Under the pieces are notes generated by a model. It made no database searches. It worked only from the letters and a program-made list of their open reading frames with translations, and was not told where the DNA came from. A program made the position numbers and the translations under genes. Shown in pieces: positions 1-7,705 of a stretch of DNA of 9,789 bases. Origin of the DNA: Prevotella sp. (GTDB lineage Bacteria > Bacteroidota > Bacteroidia > Bacteroidales > Dysgonomonadaceae); assembly GCA_031260865.1 (NCBI GenBank), contig JAISKQ010000240.1, positions 1 through 9,789 on the forward strand. Direction: 5' to 3'. Each line of letters begins with the position of its first letter. The stretch's first letter is position 1.

Positions 1-2399
1 AACTGATCCATCAAGCGTCCCGCCCGATTGTAACCGATAGAGAACTTCCGTTGTATCAACGACGTTGAACCTTGTTGATGCACGACAATCAACCTTGCCG
101 CTTCGTCAAACAGCGGATCAAGATCGTTCAGGTCGGTATTTCCAGCCTTGTCGTCACCGCCTTCGCCTACATATTCCGGCAGTTCAAAGGCATTGGCATA
201 TCCCTGCTGGCTCCCGATATATTGCGCGATTCCTTCCACTTCGGGCGTATCCACAAAGGCGCACTGTATGCGTACCAGGTCGCTCCCCTGCGAAAACAAC
301 ATGTCGCCGCGTCCAATCAACTGGTTGGCGCCTGACATATCCAGAATGGTGCGGGAGTCTATTTGCGACGTCACACGGAATGCCATACGGGCGGGGAAGT
401 TGGCTTTTATTGTTCCCGTAATGATATTTGTCGTAGGGCGTTGCGTGGCTATCACCATGTGCATACCCACGGCACGAGCCTTTTGGGCGATGCGGGCGAT
501 CGGCATTTCTATCTCTTTTCCGGCGGTCATTATCAAGTCGCCAAACTCGTCTATAATAATAACGAGGTAAGGCAGGAATCGATGTCCCTTCAACGGATTC
601 AGGCGGCGTTTTCTGAACTTTTCGTTATATTCTTTTATGTTACGCACTCCCGCGTTCATCAACAGTTCGTAACGGTCGTCCATTTCTTTTGTCAAGGAAT
701 TTAATGTCTGGGTAACCTTCGACACATCTGTTATAATCGCTTTTTCGGCATCGGGCAGTTTTGCCAAATAATGTTTTTCGATGCGGGAATAGATATTAAA
801 TTCCACCATTTTAGGGTCAACCAGCACCATCTTCATTTCGGCGGGGTGCTTTTTGTACAGCAACGATGTGATTATAGCATTCAGTCCCACGGACTTACCT
901 TGCCCTGTCGCTCCCGCTACCAATAAGTGAGGCATCTTGCACAGGTCGAACATGAAAATTTCATTTGTGATTGTTTTTCCTAACGCCACGGGCAAATCAT
1001 ACGCACATTCCTGAAATTTGCGGGAAACAATCACCGACTGCATCGACACAATTTGCGGGTCTTTGTTCGGCACTTCTATACCGATAGTTCCTTTGCCCGG
1101 CATAGGCGCGATAATACGGATTCCCAAAGCCGACAAACTCAAGGCGATATCGTCTTCCAGATTGCGGATTTTTGAAATACGCACCCCTGCTTTCGGCACT
1201 ATTTCGTATAAGGTGATAGTAGGGCCGACGGTCGCTTTTATCGATGTGATTTCAATGCCGTAATTTTGTAGAGTCGTAATGATTTTGCTCTTATTCGCGT
1301 TTTGTTCCACCATATCCACGCCTCTTCCCGTCGTGTCATATATTTTCAACAGTTCGGTGGAAGGAAAATGGAAGTTGGAAAGATCTTTGGTCGGGTCATA
1401 ATCTTCCATACCCTCCCCTCCTTCAGGCAAAATATCCGCCAATGCTTCCGGGTCTGAATTAACAGGGGCAGGTGTTGGTTTCGGGGCAGGATTTGTATTT
1501 GTTGTCGGTATAAATACCTCATCTTCAGGAACGACAATTTCAAAATCTTCATCTACTCGCAGCGTAGGCGGCTCTTTCTGTTTAACCGGTTTCTTAACAA
1601 ATTGAGATTCAGATATTAGGGCTTCTTCATCAACTTCTTCCGACTCCGTGTCTTCTTTTTTCTGAATCAAGAAGTGATACCATTCTTTCAAGAAGTGATA
1701 CCATTTTTTCTTTTCTGTTTCAGGTTCAAGTACTTCTTCATCTTCATCATCATCTTCTTCTTTTGTCGGGGAATTACTTGTTAAAGGATTCTTAAATAAT
1801 CCTCTGAAAAACTCCATCGAAGCTTTCTTTGTGATAACCAGAAAAATAATTAACAACAGAATGAGAATCATCAGAAGTCCGGGAGTACCCAAAGCGGATT
1901 GCAGAAACCGCTCTACCACTATGCCATGCGCGCCGCCCCAACAGATACCACTGTGATCTTGGACTAAACGGGACACAAACGCGCAAGCGATAGATCCCCA
2001 TATAATAGCATAAGCCATAAGCAGAAATGAACGCAGTATCGATATTTTCAGTACATGCATCAACTTTAGTCCCGTTAATATAAAAAACGAGGGGATAAGC
2101 AGCGAGAAAACACCAAACCAGCCATTGATGGATTTTTCGGCGACAAAAGCGCCAAGCACGCCTGTCCAGTTACTAATATTCTGTTTACTGACGATGAGTT
2201 TGAAGAAAGATATATTCGTCACTTTATTCTGATCATCCGCGCCTGTAAAGAAGAACGACACGTCTCCCAGTAAAATATACGCTCCTGTGAACGCGAGGCA
2301 TACTCCCAATAAAAACAGGGTACGCTCTTTCTTTATAAATTCTATAAATGAAAAACCTTGATTTTGAACTTTCTTTTTTCGGACTGCCTTTTTTGCCAT
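1..2399 (-). CDS. ftsK: DNA translocase FtsK/SpoIIIE family, 3' end outside window
   Basis: FtsK is a membrane-anchored, septum-located ATPase that pumps chromosomal DNA during division and supports dimer resolution. Reading the minus strand from ATG at 2399 gives 799 codons with no stop before the window edge. Four hydrophobic segments lie near residues 28-44, 92-112, 122-142 and 174-190. An acidic, proline-containing linker follows (about 205-350), including EEDDDEDEE. The motor carries Walker A GATGQGKS (residues 496-503, K502) and Walker B IIIDEFGD (D617, E618). The last visible residues, with SIGYNRAGRLMDQ, are the start of the DNA-reading gamma winged-helix domain, so probably only a few tens of residues are missing. 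The linker contains a 7-residue tandem duplication (WYHFL twice). The identification rests on the motor and gamma motifs and is very secure. The gene is transcribed away from porX. Confidence 0.97.
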   Translation of the reverse strand, partial: MAKKAVRKKKVQNQGFSFIEFIKKERTLFLLGVCLAFTGAYILLGDVSFFFTGADDQNKVTNISFFKLIVSKQNISNWTGVLGAFVAEKSINGWFGVFSLLIPSFFILTGLKLMHVLKISILRSFLLMAYAIIWGSIACAFVSRLVQDHSGICWGGAHGIVVERFLQSALGTPGLLMILILLLIIFLVITKKASMEFFRGLFKNPLTSNSPTKEEDDDEDEEVLEPETEKKKWYHFLKEWYHFLIQKKEDTESEEVDEEALISESQFVKKPVKQKEPPTLRVDEDFEIVVPEDEVFIPTTNTNPAPKPTPAPVNSDPEALADILPEGGEGMEDYDPTKDLSNFHFPSTELLKIYDTTGRGVDMVEQNANKSKIITTLQNYGIEITSIKATVGPTITLYEIVPKAGVRISKIRNLEDDIALSLSALGIRIIAPMPGKGTIGIEVPNKDPQIVSMQSVIVSRKFQECAYDLPVALGKTITNEIFMFDLCKMPHLLVAGATGQGKSVGLNAIITSLLYKKHPAEMKMVLVDPKMVEFNIYSRIEKHYLAKLPDAEKAIITDVSKVTQTLNSLTKEMDDRYELLMNAGVRNIKEYNEKFRKRRLNPLKGHRFLPYLVIIIDEFGDLIMTAGKEIEMPIARIAQKARAVGMHMVIATQRPTTNIITGTIKANFPARMAFRVTSQIDSRTILDMSGANQLIGRGDMLFSQGSDLVRIQCAFVDTPEVEGIAQYIGSQQGYANAFELPEYVGEGGDDKAGNTDLNDLDPLFDEAARLIVVHQQGSTSLIQRKFSIGYNRAGRLMDQ
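1667..1708 (-). repeat. 21-bp in-frame tandem duplication inside ftsK
   Basis: Two adjacent 21-bp units, 1667-1687 and 1688-1708, differ at one base (20 of 21 identical). They encode KKWYHFL followed by KEWYHFL in the FtsK linker, near residues 231-245. The length is a multiple of three, so the frame is kept. The near identity suggests a recent slippage duplication. Confidence 0.9.
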
Positions 2400-2459
2400 A
2401 TAGTGGGTTGGAATGTACTTTATCTGAGTATTCTAAAAAACATTAGTTATTATATCTTA

Positions 2460-2467
2460 CAAATATA
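2460..2467 (-). promoter_or_regulatory. Candidate -7 box for ftsK
   Basis: On the minus strand this reads TATATTTG, a full match to the Bacteroidetes -7 consensus TAnnTTTG. It lies 60 bp upstream of the ftsK ATG, which would give a leader of roughly 50 nt. I see no clear TTTG -33 box at the usual spacing, so support rests on the -7 box alone. Confidence 0.4.
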
Positions 2468-2510
2468 ATGCTTTTTTTATGAAGAATATCTTTGCCGTTT
2501 TTATCTTTTC

Positions 2511-2678
2511 AAAATCTACCCGCTTTCCTTCTTTGAAAAATTAAGTAAAGCCGGATACATTGAGGTGACAAAGACGTTCCGCAACAAGAGACCTTGTACC
2601 ATCTGCCGGATTACGCCGGAGGGAATAACGGCTTTTGAAGAATATGTCGAAGCCATTAAATCATATATTCAAAAGTAA
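2511..2678 (+). pseudogene. Remnant of a winged-helix transcriptional regulator (C-terminal part only)
   Basis: Translation in this frame ends at TAA 2676-2678 and gives a recognisable C-terminal half of a small winged-helix DNA-binding protein: KLSKAGYIEVTKTF, then a basic turn, then CRITPEGITAFEEYV and a final helix. This is the pattern of the wing and last helix of MarR-like/HTH_34 regulators of about 100 residues. The frame is open only back to an in-frame TAA at 2466-2468 and holds no ATG. The preceding residues do not resemble the expected N-terminal helices. The ATG at 2479 is in another frame and stops soon after. I infer a 5'-truncated, dead gene. A functional short protein from an unusual start is unlikely but not excluded. 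It lies between the divergent ftsK and porX genes. Confidence 0.7.
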
Positions 2679-2703
2679 GGGTGTAAACTACATATATTTT
2701 TCT

Positions 2704-2711
2704 TAGATTTG
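2704..2711 (+). promoter_or_regulatory. Candidate -7 box for porX
   Basis: TAGATTTG matches the Bacteroidetes consensus TAnnTTTG exactly. It lies 42 bp upstream of the porX ATG and predicts transcription starting near 2716-2719. The expected -33 TTTG is not clear at 19-bp spacing (GTGT is found there). Confidence 0.55.
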
Positions 2712-2714
2712 TGC

Positions 2715-2740
2715 TTAGGTAAATGACAGTATTTACTTAA
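2715..2740 (+). promoter_or_regulatory. Inverted repeat at the predicted porX start site
   Basis: Arms TTAGGTAAATG (2715-2725) and TATTTACTTAA (2730-2740) are separated by ACAG. As DNA, 9 of 11 positions are complementary. As RNA, all 11 pair, two of them as G-U. The dyad begins at about the predicted +1 and ends 13 bp before the ATG. It could be an operator or a 5'-leader hairpin limiting translation. It is not followed by a T-run, so it is not a standard terminator. Confidence 0.5.
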
Positions 2741-2753
2741 TAAACACCATTAC

Positions 2754-4298
2754 ATGAAAAAAAAACGGATACTTTGGGCGGATGATGAGATAGACATGTT
2801 GCGTTCACATATCCTCTTTCTGGAAGAAAAGGGATACGACGTTACGCCTGTGAATAGCGGACAAGATGCTATCGACAGCATTCGGGGAGAAGTATTCGAT
2901 ATTGTTTTCCTCGATGAAAACATGCCCGGATTGTCCGGATTGGACGCGTTAGGATTGATTAAAGAAATCAATCCCGGTATTCCGGTCGTTATGATTACAA
3001 AGAATGAAGATGAAGGTATTATGACACATGCCATCGGCAAGAAGATAGCCGATTATTTGATTAAACCTGTCAATCCGAACCAAATCCTCCTTTCCATCAA
3101 GAAAAACCTGCATAAAGACGACATCGTTTCGGAAGTGGTGCTGGAGAGCTATCGGGAGGATTTTGGCAAAATAAGCGCCCTTATAAATGATTCTTTAACC
3201 TATACCGATTGGGTGAATATCTATAAGAAACTCGTTTATTGGGAGATTGAACTTACGGCGTCCGCCAGCCCCCTTCTCGATTTGCTCAAAACACAGAAGA
3301 ACGAGGCGAACGACGCTTATTGCAAGTTTGTGAAAAAGAATTATGAATCGTGGATACAAAATATAGATACCAGACCTTTAATCAGCCCCGACCTTTTTCA
3401 CAAGAAAGTGTTTCCGCTTTTAGACAATGATGAAAAGATATTTTTTATCCTTATTGATAACTTCCGTTTAGACCAATGGTGGGATGTTAAAGATCTGTTG
3501 TCAAACGAGTTCTCAATATCGGAAGATGAATATTTCAGCATATTGCCTACAGCCACGCAATATGCCAGAAACGCCGTTTTCTCCGGATTAATGCCATCCA
3601 TGATAGCAAAAATGTATCCCGATTTATGGGTGGAAGAAGACGAGGAGGAAAGTAAAAATATGAATGAAGAAGCATTGCTCCAAACACAGATCGACCGCTT
3701 CCGTAAAAAGTATTCTTTCTCTTATAACAAGTTGTTGTCATCTTCTTTTGGCGAAAAACTGGTGCAGAACATGAACACCCTGAGTAATAAACAGCTCAAT
3801 GTCGTTGTCATCAACTTTGTGGATATGCTGTCTCACGCGCGTACCGAATCGAAGATGATACGCGAGTTGGCGTCCGACGAAGCCGCTTACCGCTCCCTCA
3901 CCCGTTCGTGGTTCAAGCATTCCAGTACGATGGATATTTTGCATAAAGCAAAGGACATGGGTTACAAGATTATCCTGACAACAGACCATGGAACCGCGCG
4001 CGTGAAAAACGCGTTGAAAGTAATCGGGGATAAAACCGTCAATTCAAATATACGCTATAAGGTCGGACGCAATCTGGAGTATGACCGCAAGAAAGTATAT
4101 GATGTCCATTCTCCCGATAAAATCGGCTTACCTGCCCCTTATCTCAGCACAAAATATATCTTCGCAGCAGGGGACGACTTCTTTGCGTATCCCAATAACT
4201 ATAATTATTATGTATCTTATTATACCGATACATTTCAGCATGGCGGCATCTCTATGGAAGAAATGATAGTTCCTTTTATTACATTGACGGGAAAGTGA
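2754..4298 (+). CDS. porX: PorX-type response regulator with PglZ (alkaline-phosphatase superfamily) output domain
   Basis: The protein has 514 residues. The N-terminal receiver domain (1-120) shows the acidic pair D10/D11, phospho-acceptor D54 in FLDENMPG, switch T82 and K104 in IKP. A helical linker follows, then a PglZ domain (about 205-514). Its putative metal and catalytic residues are present: D235 in IDNFRLDQW, T266/T268 in LPTATQYARN, D357 and H361 in VDMLSHAR, D411-H412 in TTDHG, and H496 in QHGG. This architecture and length match PorX, which in Porphyromonas and Flavobacterium works with the kinase PorY and a sigma factor to control type IX secretion and cleaves phosphodiester substrates in vitro. 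Many Bacteroidales without type IX secretion keep a homologue, so the role here may be wider envelope or stress control. No kinase gene lies nearby. The start is the first ATG after the dyad. Confidence 0.93.
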   Translation: MKKKRILWADDEIDMLRSHILFLEEKGYDVTPVNSGQDAIDSIRGEVFDIVFLDENMPGLSGLDALGLIKEINPGIPVVMITKNEDEGIMTHAIGKKIADYLIKPVNPNQILLSIKKNLHKDDIVSEVVLESYREDFGKISALINDSLTYTDWVNIYKKLVYWEIELTASASPLLDLLKTQKNEANDAYCKFVKKNYESWIQNIDTRPLISPDLFHKKVFPLLDNDEKIFFILIDNFRLDQWWDVKDLLSNEFSISEDEYFSILPTATQYARNAVFSGLMPSMIAKMYPDLWVEEDEEESKNMNEEALLQTQIDRFRKKYSFSYNKLLSSSFGEKLVQNMNTLSNKQLNVVVINFVDMLSHARTESKMIRELASDEAAYRSLTRSWFKHSSTMDILHKAKDMGYKIILTTDHGTARVKNALKVIGDKTVNSNIRYKVGRNLEYDRKKVYDVHSPDKIGLPAPYLSTKYIFAAGDDFFAYPNNYNYYVSYYTDTFQHGGISMEEMIVPFITLTGK

Positions 4299-4320
4299 AA
4301 ATAATTAAATTTAGAAAGTA

Positions 4321-4328
4321 TATCTTTG
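4321..4328 (+). promoter_or_regulatory. Candidate -7 box for tsaE
   Basis: TATCTTTG matches TAnnTTTG exactly, 22 bp downstream of the porX stop and 18 bp before the tsaE ATG at 4347. It implies a very short leader. This suggests tsaE can be transcribed independently of porX, although read-through is also possible since no terminator separates them. A convincing -33 box is not visible. Confidence 0.55.
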
Positions 4329-4346
4329 CATCAAAACAAAATCAAT

Positions 4347-4763
4347 ATGAATATAAAAATAGAATCATTAGATAAGATTGACGAAGCCGCCATTGCCTTT
4401 ATCGAGGCGATGGGGGATAATACCGTTTTCGCTTTCCACGGGGAAATGGGAGCGGGGAAAACGACTTTCATAAAGGCTATTTGTGAAAACCTTGGCGTTT
4501 CGGACACAATCAACAGCCCCACATTTGCTATTGTGAACGAATATCGTTCCGACAGCGGAGAATTAATCTACCACTTCGATTTTTACCGTATGAACAAAAT
4601 AGAAGAGGCTTTTGACTTTGGATATGAGGACTATTTTTATAGCGGAAGCCTTTGTTTCATTGAATGGCCGGAGAAGGTTGAGAGCTTGTTGCCAAATGAC
4701 ACGGTGAACGTTGACATCAAGGTTTTGGAAGACGGAAGCAGGGTCGTAACTTTGGACAGCTAA
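4347..4763 (+). CDS. tsaE: tRNA threonylcarbamoyladenosine biosynthesis ATPase TsaE
   Basis: TsaE is the cytoplasmic P-loop ATPase that works with TsaB and TsaD to transfer threonylcarbamoyl onto A37 of ANN-decoding tRNAs (t6A). The 138-residue product shows the family signature in order: Walker [10 protein letters not shown] (residues 32-40, K38, T39), SPTF switch (57-60), HFDFYR with D78, and FIEWPE with E106 and W107. The length is typical. I chose ATG 4347. The in-frame TTG at 4326 would add seven residues (MHQNKIN), but it lies inside the predicted -7 box, so it cannot be translated from that promoter. The 3' end overlaps by four bases the stop of the convergent barrel gene. The partner genes are not in this window. 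Confidence 0.95.
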   Translation: MNIKIESLDKIDEAAIAFIEAMGDNTVFAFHGEMGAGKTTFIKAICENLGVSDTINSPTFAIVNEYRSDSGELIYHFDFYRMNKIEEAFDFGYEDYFYSGSLCFIEWPEKVESLLPNDTVNVDIKVLEDGSRVVTLDS

Positions 4764-7462
4764 TACTCTTCTTCATAAGTATCTTCGCCTTCATCCAGAT
4801 TCTTTTTCCCTTTGTTATTGATAATATTGAACTTGTAGGAACAACTCAGCATAAAATATTGATTGACGCTATTGGAACGAGAATCCGACATATAGTTGCC
4901 GCTCACAACGCGCGATATATTATTCCGGTCGTTCAGTATATCAAAGAATTGCAGTTTCAACGTACCTTTCTTTTTCAGGAATAACTTGGAAACGGAAGCG
5001 TTCCAAAGGATTTCACGTTTCTTAAAGTCATCTCCGTATCCCCCGTAATAAGTCATATTCAAATCATTTTGAATCGAAAAGTCCAAGGGTAATTTCCAGA
5101 GCAAAGTGTGTTGGATGTTATAATTTGATGTATTTCTGTCTTGTGATTCAGACAGGTTATTTCGTGCCATATTATAAGAGGCGCCCAGTTGCAAACGGGT
5201 TTCAAACTTATCAACTTTGAATTTAAGGGAAGCCGTTTCACCTACCACAACATTGTGAGTTATCGCCTTTTCACCGTTTGTATAGCCTATATTTTTGTAA
5301 TAATTTGTATAGGTGCTGTTGTCAATCGTAAACTTCTTATTCCGCAATGGAGTATTAAACATGAGGTTGAGGTTCGCTCCCATATTTCCACTCAGGTTGC
5401 GGTATGTATTTATGCTATTTCCTTGTTCGTCTATTGTTGTATAATCCACAATGTTATTGAATGTATAATTAAATCCGCCGGTAAACATCAAGTACCGACC
5501 GGTTTCATAATCGGATTTCATATAATACACATTGAAATTGTTGCTATAACTCGGTTTCAGGTTTGGGTTTCCGTAGTATTTATACAAGGCGTTCACAATC
5601 ACCGTATCCACCGACAATTGGGTAATACCCGGTTGACCGGTTGAGCCCGAATAGTTTAAATCGAGACTCGTCCGTTCATTGGGCTGATAAGAGAAATTGA
5701 GGTTCGGAGAGAAATTAACGACATGCTGTTTAAGGTTTTCGATAATAGAATCGCCGATACTGATTTTGCTGCGCGAATAAGACGGATCTATACTGAATCC
5801 GATGGTATAATTATACTTTTCTTTTGTTGTCTGAAAGTTGATGCTGATATTCTGATTGATATACTGATTATTTGTATTTCGGGCGTAAGCGCTGTCAATA
5901 ATCGTATATTCGCCTCTGTCATCCTTTTTGCGTACATCGCGTCTGCGTTCCGAATTATTCAATCCATACGAATACGACAACTGCAATCGGCGATCTTTTC
6001 CTATTGGTTCCACATAAGACATGGACAGGTTGTAGCTATTTGTCTTATTCTCCGTTTTGCTGTGCTGGTCAATAATTTTATCCGCTGTCCCTTCGGTATA
6101 AGTCGTATATGAATAATTTGTCCCCTTGCTATTGTCTCTCCGCGTCGAATTATTGAATGAGAAACTGATGGTTCTCCCTTTGTCATTCAATGTCCTGCCG
6201 ATAGTAAAGTAATTATTCAAATTATATCCATCGCCGGTCGATCGGCCTGTCGATTGCCCCGAAGTCGTGTCTTTTTCGGCTACATACGAAATATTGGAAG
6301 ATGATTGATTGTTTACCGTGTTGTTGAAGTTGATATACGACCGCGCGTAAATCATGGTCAAAGTATCGGGTTTCCATTGGAGGTTCAACCCCAAGTTATA
6401 ATTCTCCCGTCTGTTTCTCGACGAGGCGTCTTGCTTGGAATAACGGTCGCCTGTCGAAAGAAAAGTCTGGGTATTGGTTTTGGTTTCCAGCAGGTTTTCA
6501 TTGTTCGAATACCTGCCGCTTCCACCGATTTTGAATTTTTCCGACGACTGTATATAAGCGTTGACCCCAACATTCTTATTCTTGTCAATGCCATTATCCA
6601 TTCCTATTGAATAACCGTCATCATCCACATTATTCATGTTCCCGATAAAAGACATCTGATTATTGTCGCGCATGTAATTAACCGAGGCTCTGTCGGCATA
6701 TTTATCATTGCTCCCATACCCCGCTTTTACATCGCCGAATATGCTTTGCTTCAGTTCTTCTTTCACCACCAAGTTGAGCACCTGATCCGGATCTATATCT
6801 TTAAATCCGGTAACTTTGGCGGTCTCCGATTCTTCTTTATATAATTGCAGTTTTTTAATCATATTGGCAGGCAGGTTCGCCAACGCCATCGGAATATCAT
6901 TCCCGAAGAATTCTTTTCCGTCCACTAATATCTTTTTAACGGATTTGCCGTTTGCCGTGATATTTCCGTTCTCATCCACTTCTACTCCCGGAATATTTTT
7001 AATCATATCTTGCAGCATATCGCTCTCCTGCGAGCTATACGAAGACGCGTTATATTCGATTGTGTCGCCTTTTACCACAATATCAGGCGTCTGAGCCTCA
7101 ACGACAGCCTCTTTTAGCAAGATGGCGTCTTTTTCGAGGTTAATATTTCCGAATGAAAAAGTCGGTTCTTTGGGTGAAATATTAAAGTTCTGTAAAAATG
7201 TCTTATATCCTATAAAAGACGCCTCCATGATGTATTTTCCGGTATCGACGGACAATCTGAATTTGCCGTTTTCGTCTGTCGCCGCGCCTTTTACATAAAT
7301 GCTATCGGTTTGGGTAAGCAACCGTACCGTCACATAAGGGAGAGGTTCTTTTGTTTTGGCGTCATACACAGCGCCTTGCACTTCTTTGTCAACCGACTGC
7401 GCCACAGCCGATAAAGAGATGATAAATAACAAGGACAAATACAAATATTTCATTGAGTACAT
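4760..7462 (-). CDS. Outer-membrane beta-barrel protein with carboxypeptidase-regulatory-like and plug domains (TonB-dependent receptor-like)
   Basis: The 900-residue protein starts with a signal peptide (hydrophobic core about 6-20, likely cleavage after AVA at 21). A carboxypeptidase-regulatory-like beta-sandwich follows (about 28-110, with [14 protein letters not shown] and TDENGKF). Then comes a plug-like segment (about 118-245, with [13 protein letters not shown] and [10 protein letters not shown]), and the rest is a long beta-barrel rich in N, S, Y and T. The family is the Bacteroidetes outer-membrane barrel group related to TonB-dependent receptors (OMP_b-brl_3 type). The substrate is unknown. 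No SusD-like partner, sugar-degrading enzyme or anti-sigma gene lies beside it, so it is probably not a classic glycan locus. After the last strand a basic turn (NKGKK) leads into an acidic tail, [15 protein letters not shown] 7462 follows an A-rich stretch. ATG 7453, giving MKYLYLS, is an equally reasonable start. Confidence 0.85.
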   Translation of the reverse strand: MYSMKYLYLSLLFIISLSAVAQSVDKEVQGAVYDAKTKEPLPYVTVRLLTQTDSIYVKGAATDENGKFRLSVDTGKYIMEASFIGYKTFLQNFNISPKEPTFSFGNINLEKDAILLKEAVVEAQTPDIVVKGDTIEYNASSYSSQESDMLQDMIKNIPGVEVDENGNITANGKSVKKILVDGKEFFGNDIPMALANLPANMIKKLQLYKEESETAKVTGFKDIDPDQVLNLVVKEELKQSIFGDVKAGYGSNDKYADRASVNYMRDNNQMSFIGNMNNVDDDGYSIGMDNGIDKNKNVGVNAYIQSSEKFKIGGSGRYSNNENLLETKTNTQTFLSTGDRYSKQDASSRNRRENYNLGLNLQWKPDTLTMIYARSYINFNNTVNNQSSSNISYVAEKDTTSGQSTGRSTGDGYNLNNYFTIGRTLNDKGRTISFSFNNSTRRDNSKGTNYSYTTYTEGTADKIIDQHSKTENKTNSYNLSMSYVEPIGKDRRLQLSYSYGLNNSERRRDVRKKDDRGEYTIIDSAYARNTNNQYINQNISINFQTTKEKYNYTIGFSIDPSYSRSKISIGDSIIENLKQHVVNFSPNLNFSYQPNERTSLDLNYSGSTGQPGITQLSVDTVIVNALYKYYGNPNLKPSYSNNFNVYYMKSDYETGRYLMFTGGFNYTFNNIVDYTTIDEQGNSINTYRNLSGNMGANLNLMFNTPLRNKKFTIDNSTYTNYYKNIGYTNGEKAITHNVVVGETASLKFKVDKFETRLQLGASYNMARNNLSESQDRNTSNYNIQHTLLWKLPLDFSIQNDLNMTYYGGYGDDFKKREILWNASVSKLFLKKKGTLKLQFFDILNDRNNISRVVSGNYMSDSRSNSVNQYFMLSCSYKFNIINNKGKKNLDEGEDTYEEEY

Positions 7463-7561
7463 ATCGTTTTTTAGCGACAGCGAAGATAAGTTTTTTTATA
7501 TAGAGTATAAAATCCTTCGATTTCGTCAAAGGGCAATCTGTTTTATATCAAAAAAAAATGT

Positions 7562-7569
7562 TTACTTTG
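7562..7569 (+). promoter_or_regulatory. Candidate -7 box for glyS
   Basis: TTACTTTG matches five of the six fixed positions of TAnnTTTG, and an A-tract lies just upstream. It would start transcription near 7574-7577 and give a leader of about 130 nt. The -33 element is unclear. Confidence 0.4.
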
Positions 7570-7609
7570 TGCAACTTAAGGTAACAGACCTATTTATTGC
7601 TTATTCCGG

Positions 7610-7632
7610 TATAACCGCTATTGAGCGTTATA
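7610..7632 (+). promoter_or_regulatory. Bulged hairpin in the glyS leader
   Basis: TATAACCGCT (7610-7619) pairs with AGCGTTATA (7624-7632). The stem has nine base pairs, one bulged C (7616) and an ATTG tetraloop. It overlaps the perfect palindrome CGTTATAACG (7626-7635) and follows another small dyad, CGGT-ATA-ACCG. It ends 73 nt before the glyS ATG. No strong T-run follows, so it looks more like a leader structure or protein site than a terminator. Confidence 0.45.
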
Positions 7633-7705
7633 ACGTTGGATTATGGTTTTGAATACTGTCTGTCGCTTGCATTTGAAAGAAAACGTAAAAAATAGTAAAG
7701 GGTAT

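Larger units (their letters stand above)
7463..7705. other. Divergent intergenic region between the barrel gene and glyS
   Basis: This 243-bp AT-rich stretch drives two genes in opposite directions. For the barrel gene (minus strand), the best boxes are TATCTTCG (7481-7488, one mismatch to TAnnTTTG) or, less likely, TTTG (7527-7530) spaced 19 bp from a poor -7 at 7500-7507. For glyS, TTACTTTG (7562-7569) is a one-mismatch -7 box. The glyS side also holds a leader of about 130 nt with a bulged hairpin. I see no small gene in it. Confidence 0.5.

Noticed and set aside
65..1263. Several plus-strand open frames opposite ftsK
   Set aside because: They are antisense shadows of the ftsK coding frame, with low-complexity or implausible protein sequence and no recognisable domain.
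2754..4298. PglZ domain as a sign of a BREX or Pgl phage-defence locus
   Set aside because: The domain is fused to a receiver domain in the PorX architecture, and no BREX methyltransferase, BrxC-like or Lon-like gene lies nearby.
4326..4346. TTG start giving tsaE a seven-residue N-terminal extension
   Set aside because: The TTG lies inside a perfect -7 promoter box, and the ATG at 4347 gives the typical TsaE N-terminus.
5189..7094. Plus-strand open frames opposite the barrel gene, some rich in hydrophobic residues
   Set aside because: The barrel frame is long and matches a known family. The opposite frames arise from its codon pattern and show no ribosome site or domain.
7558..7584. Short frame MFTLCNLR as a leader peptide of glyS
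   Set aside because: It begins upstream of the predicted transcription start and contains no glycine codons, so glycine attenuation is not supported.
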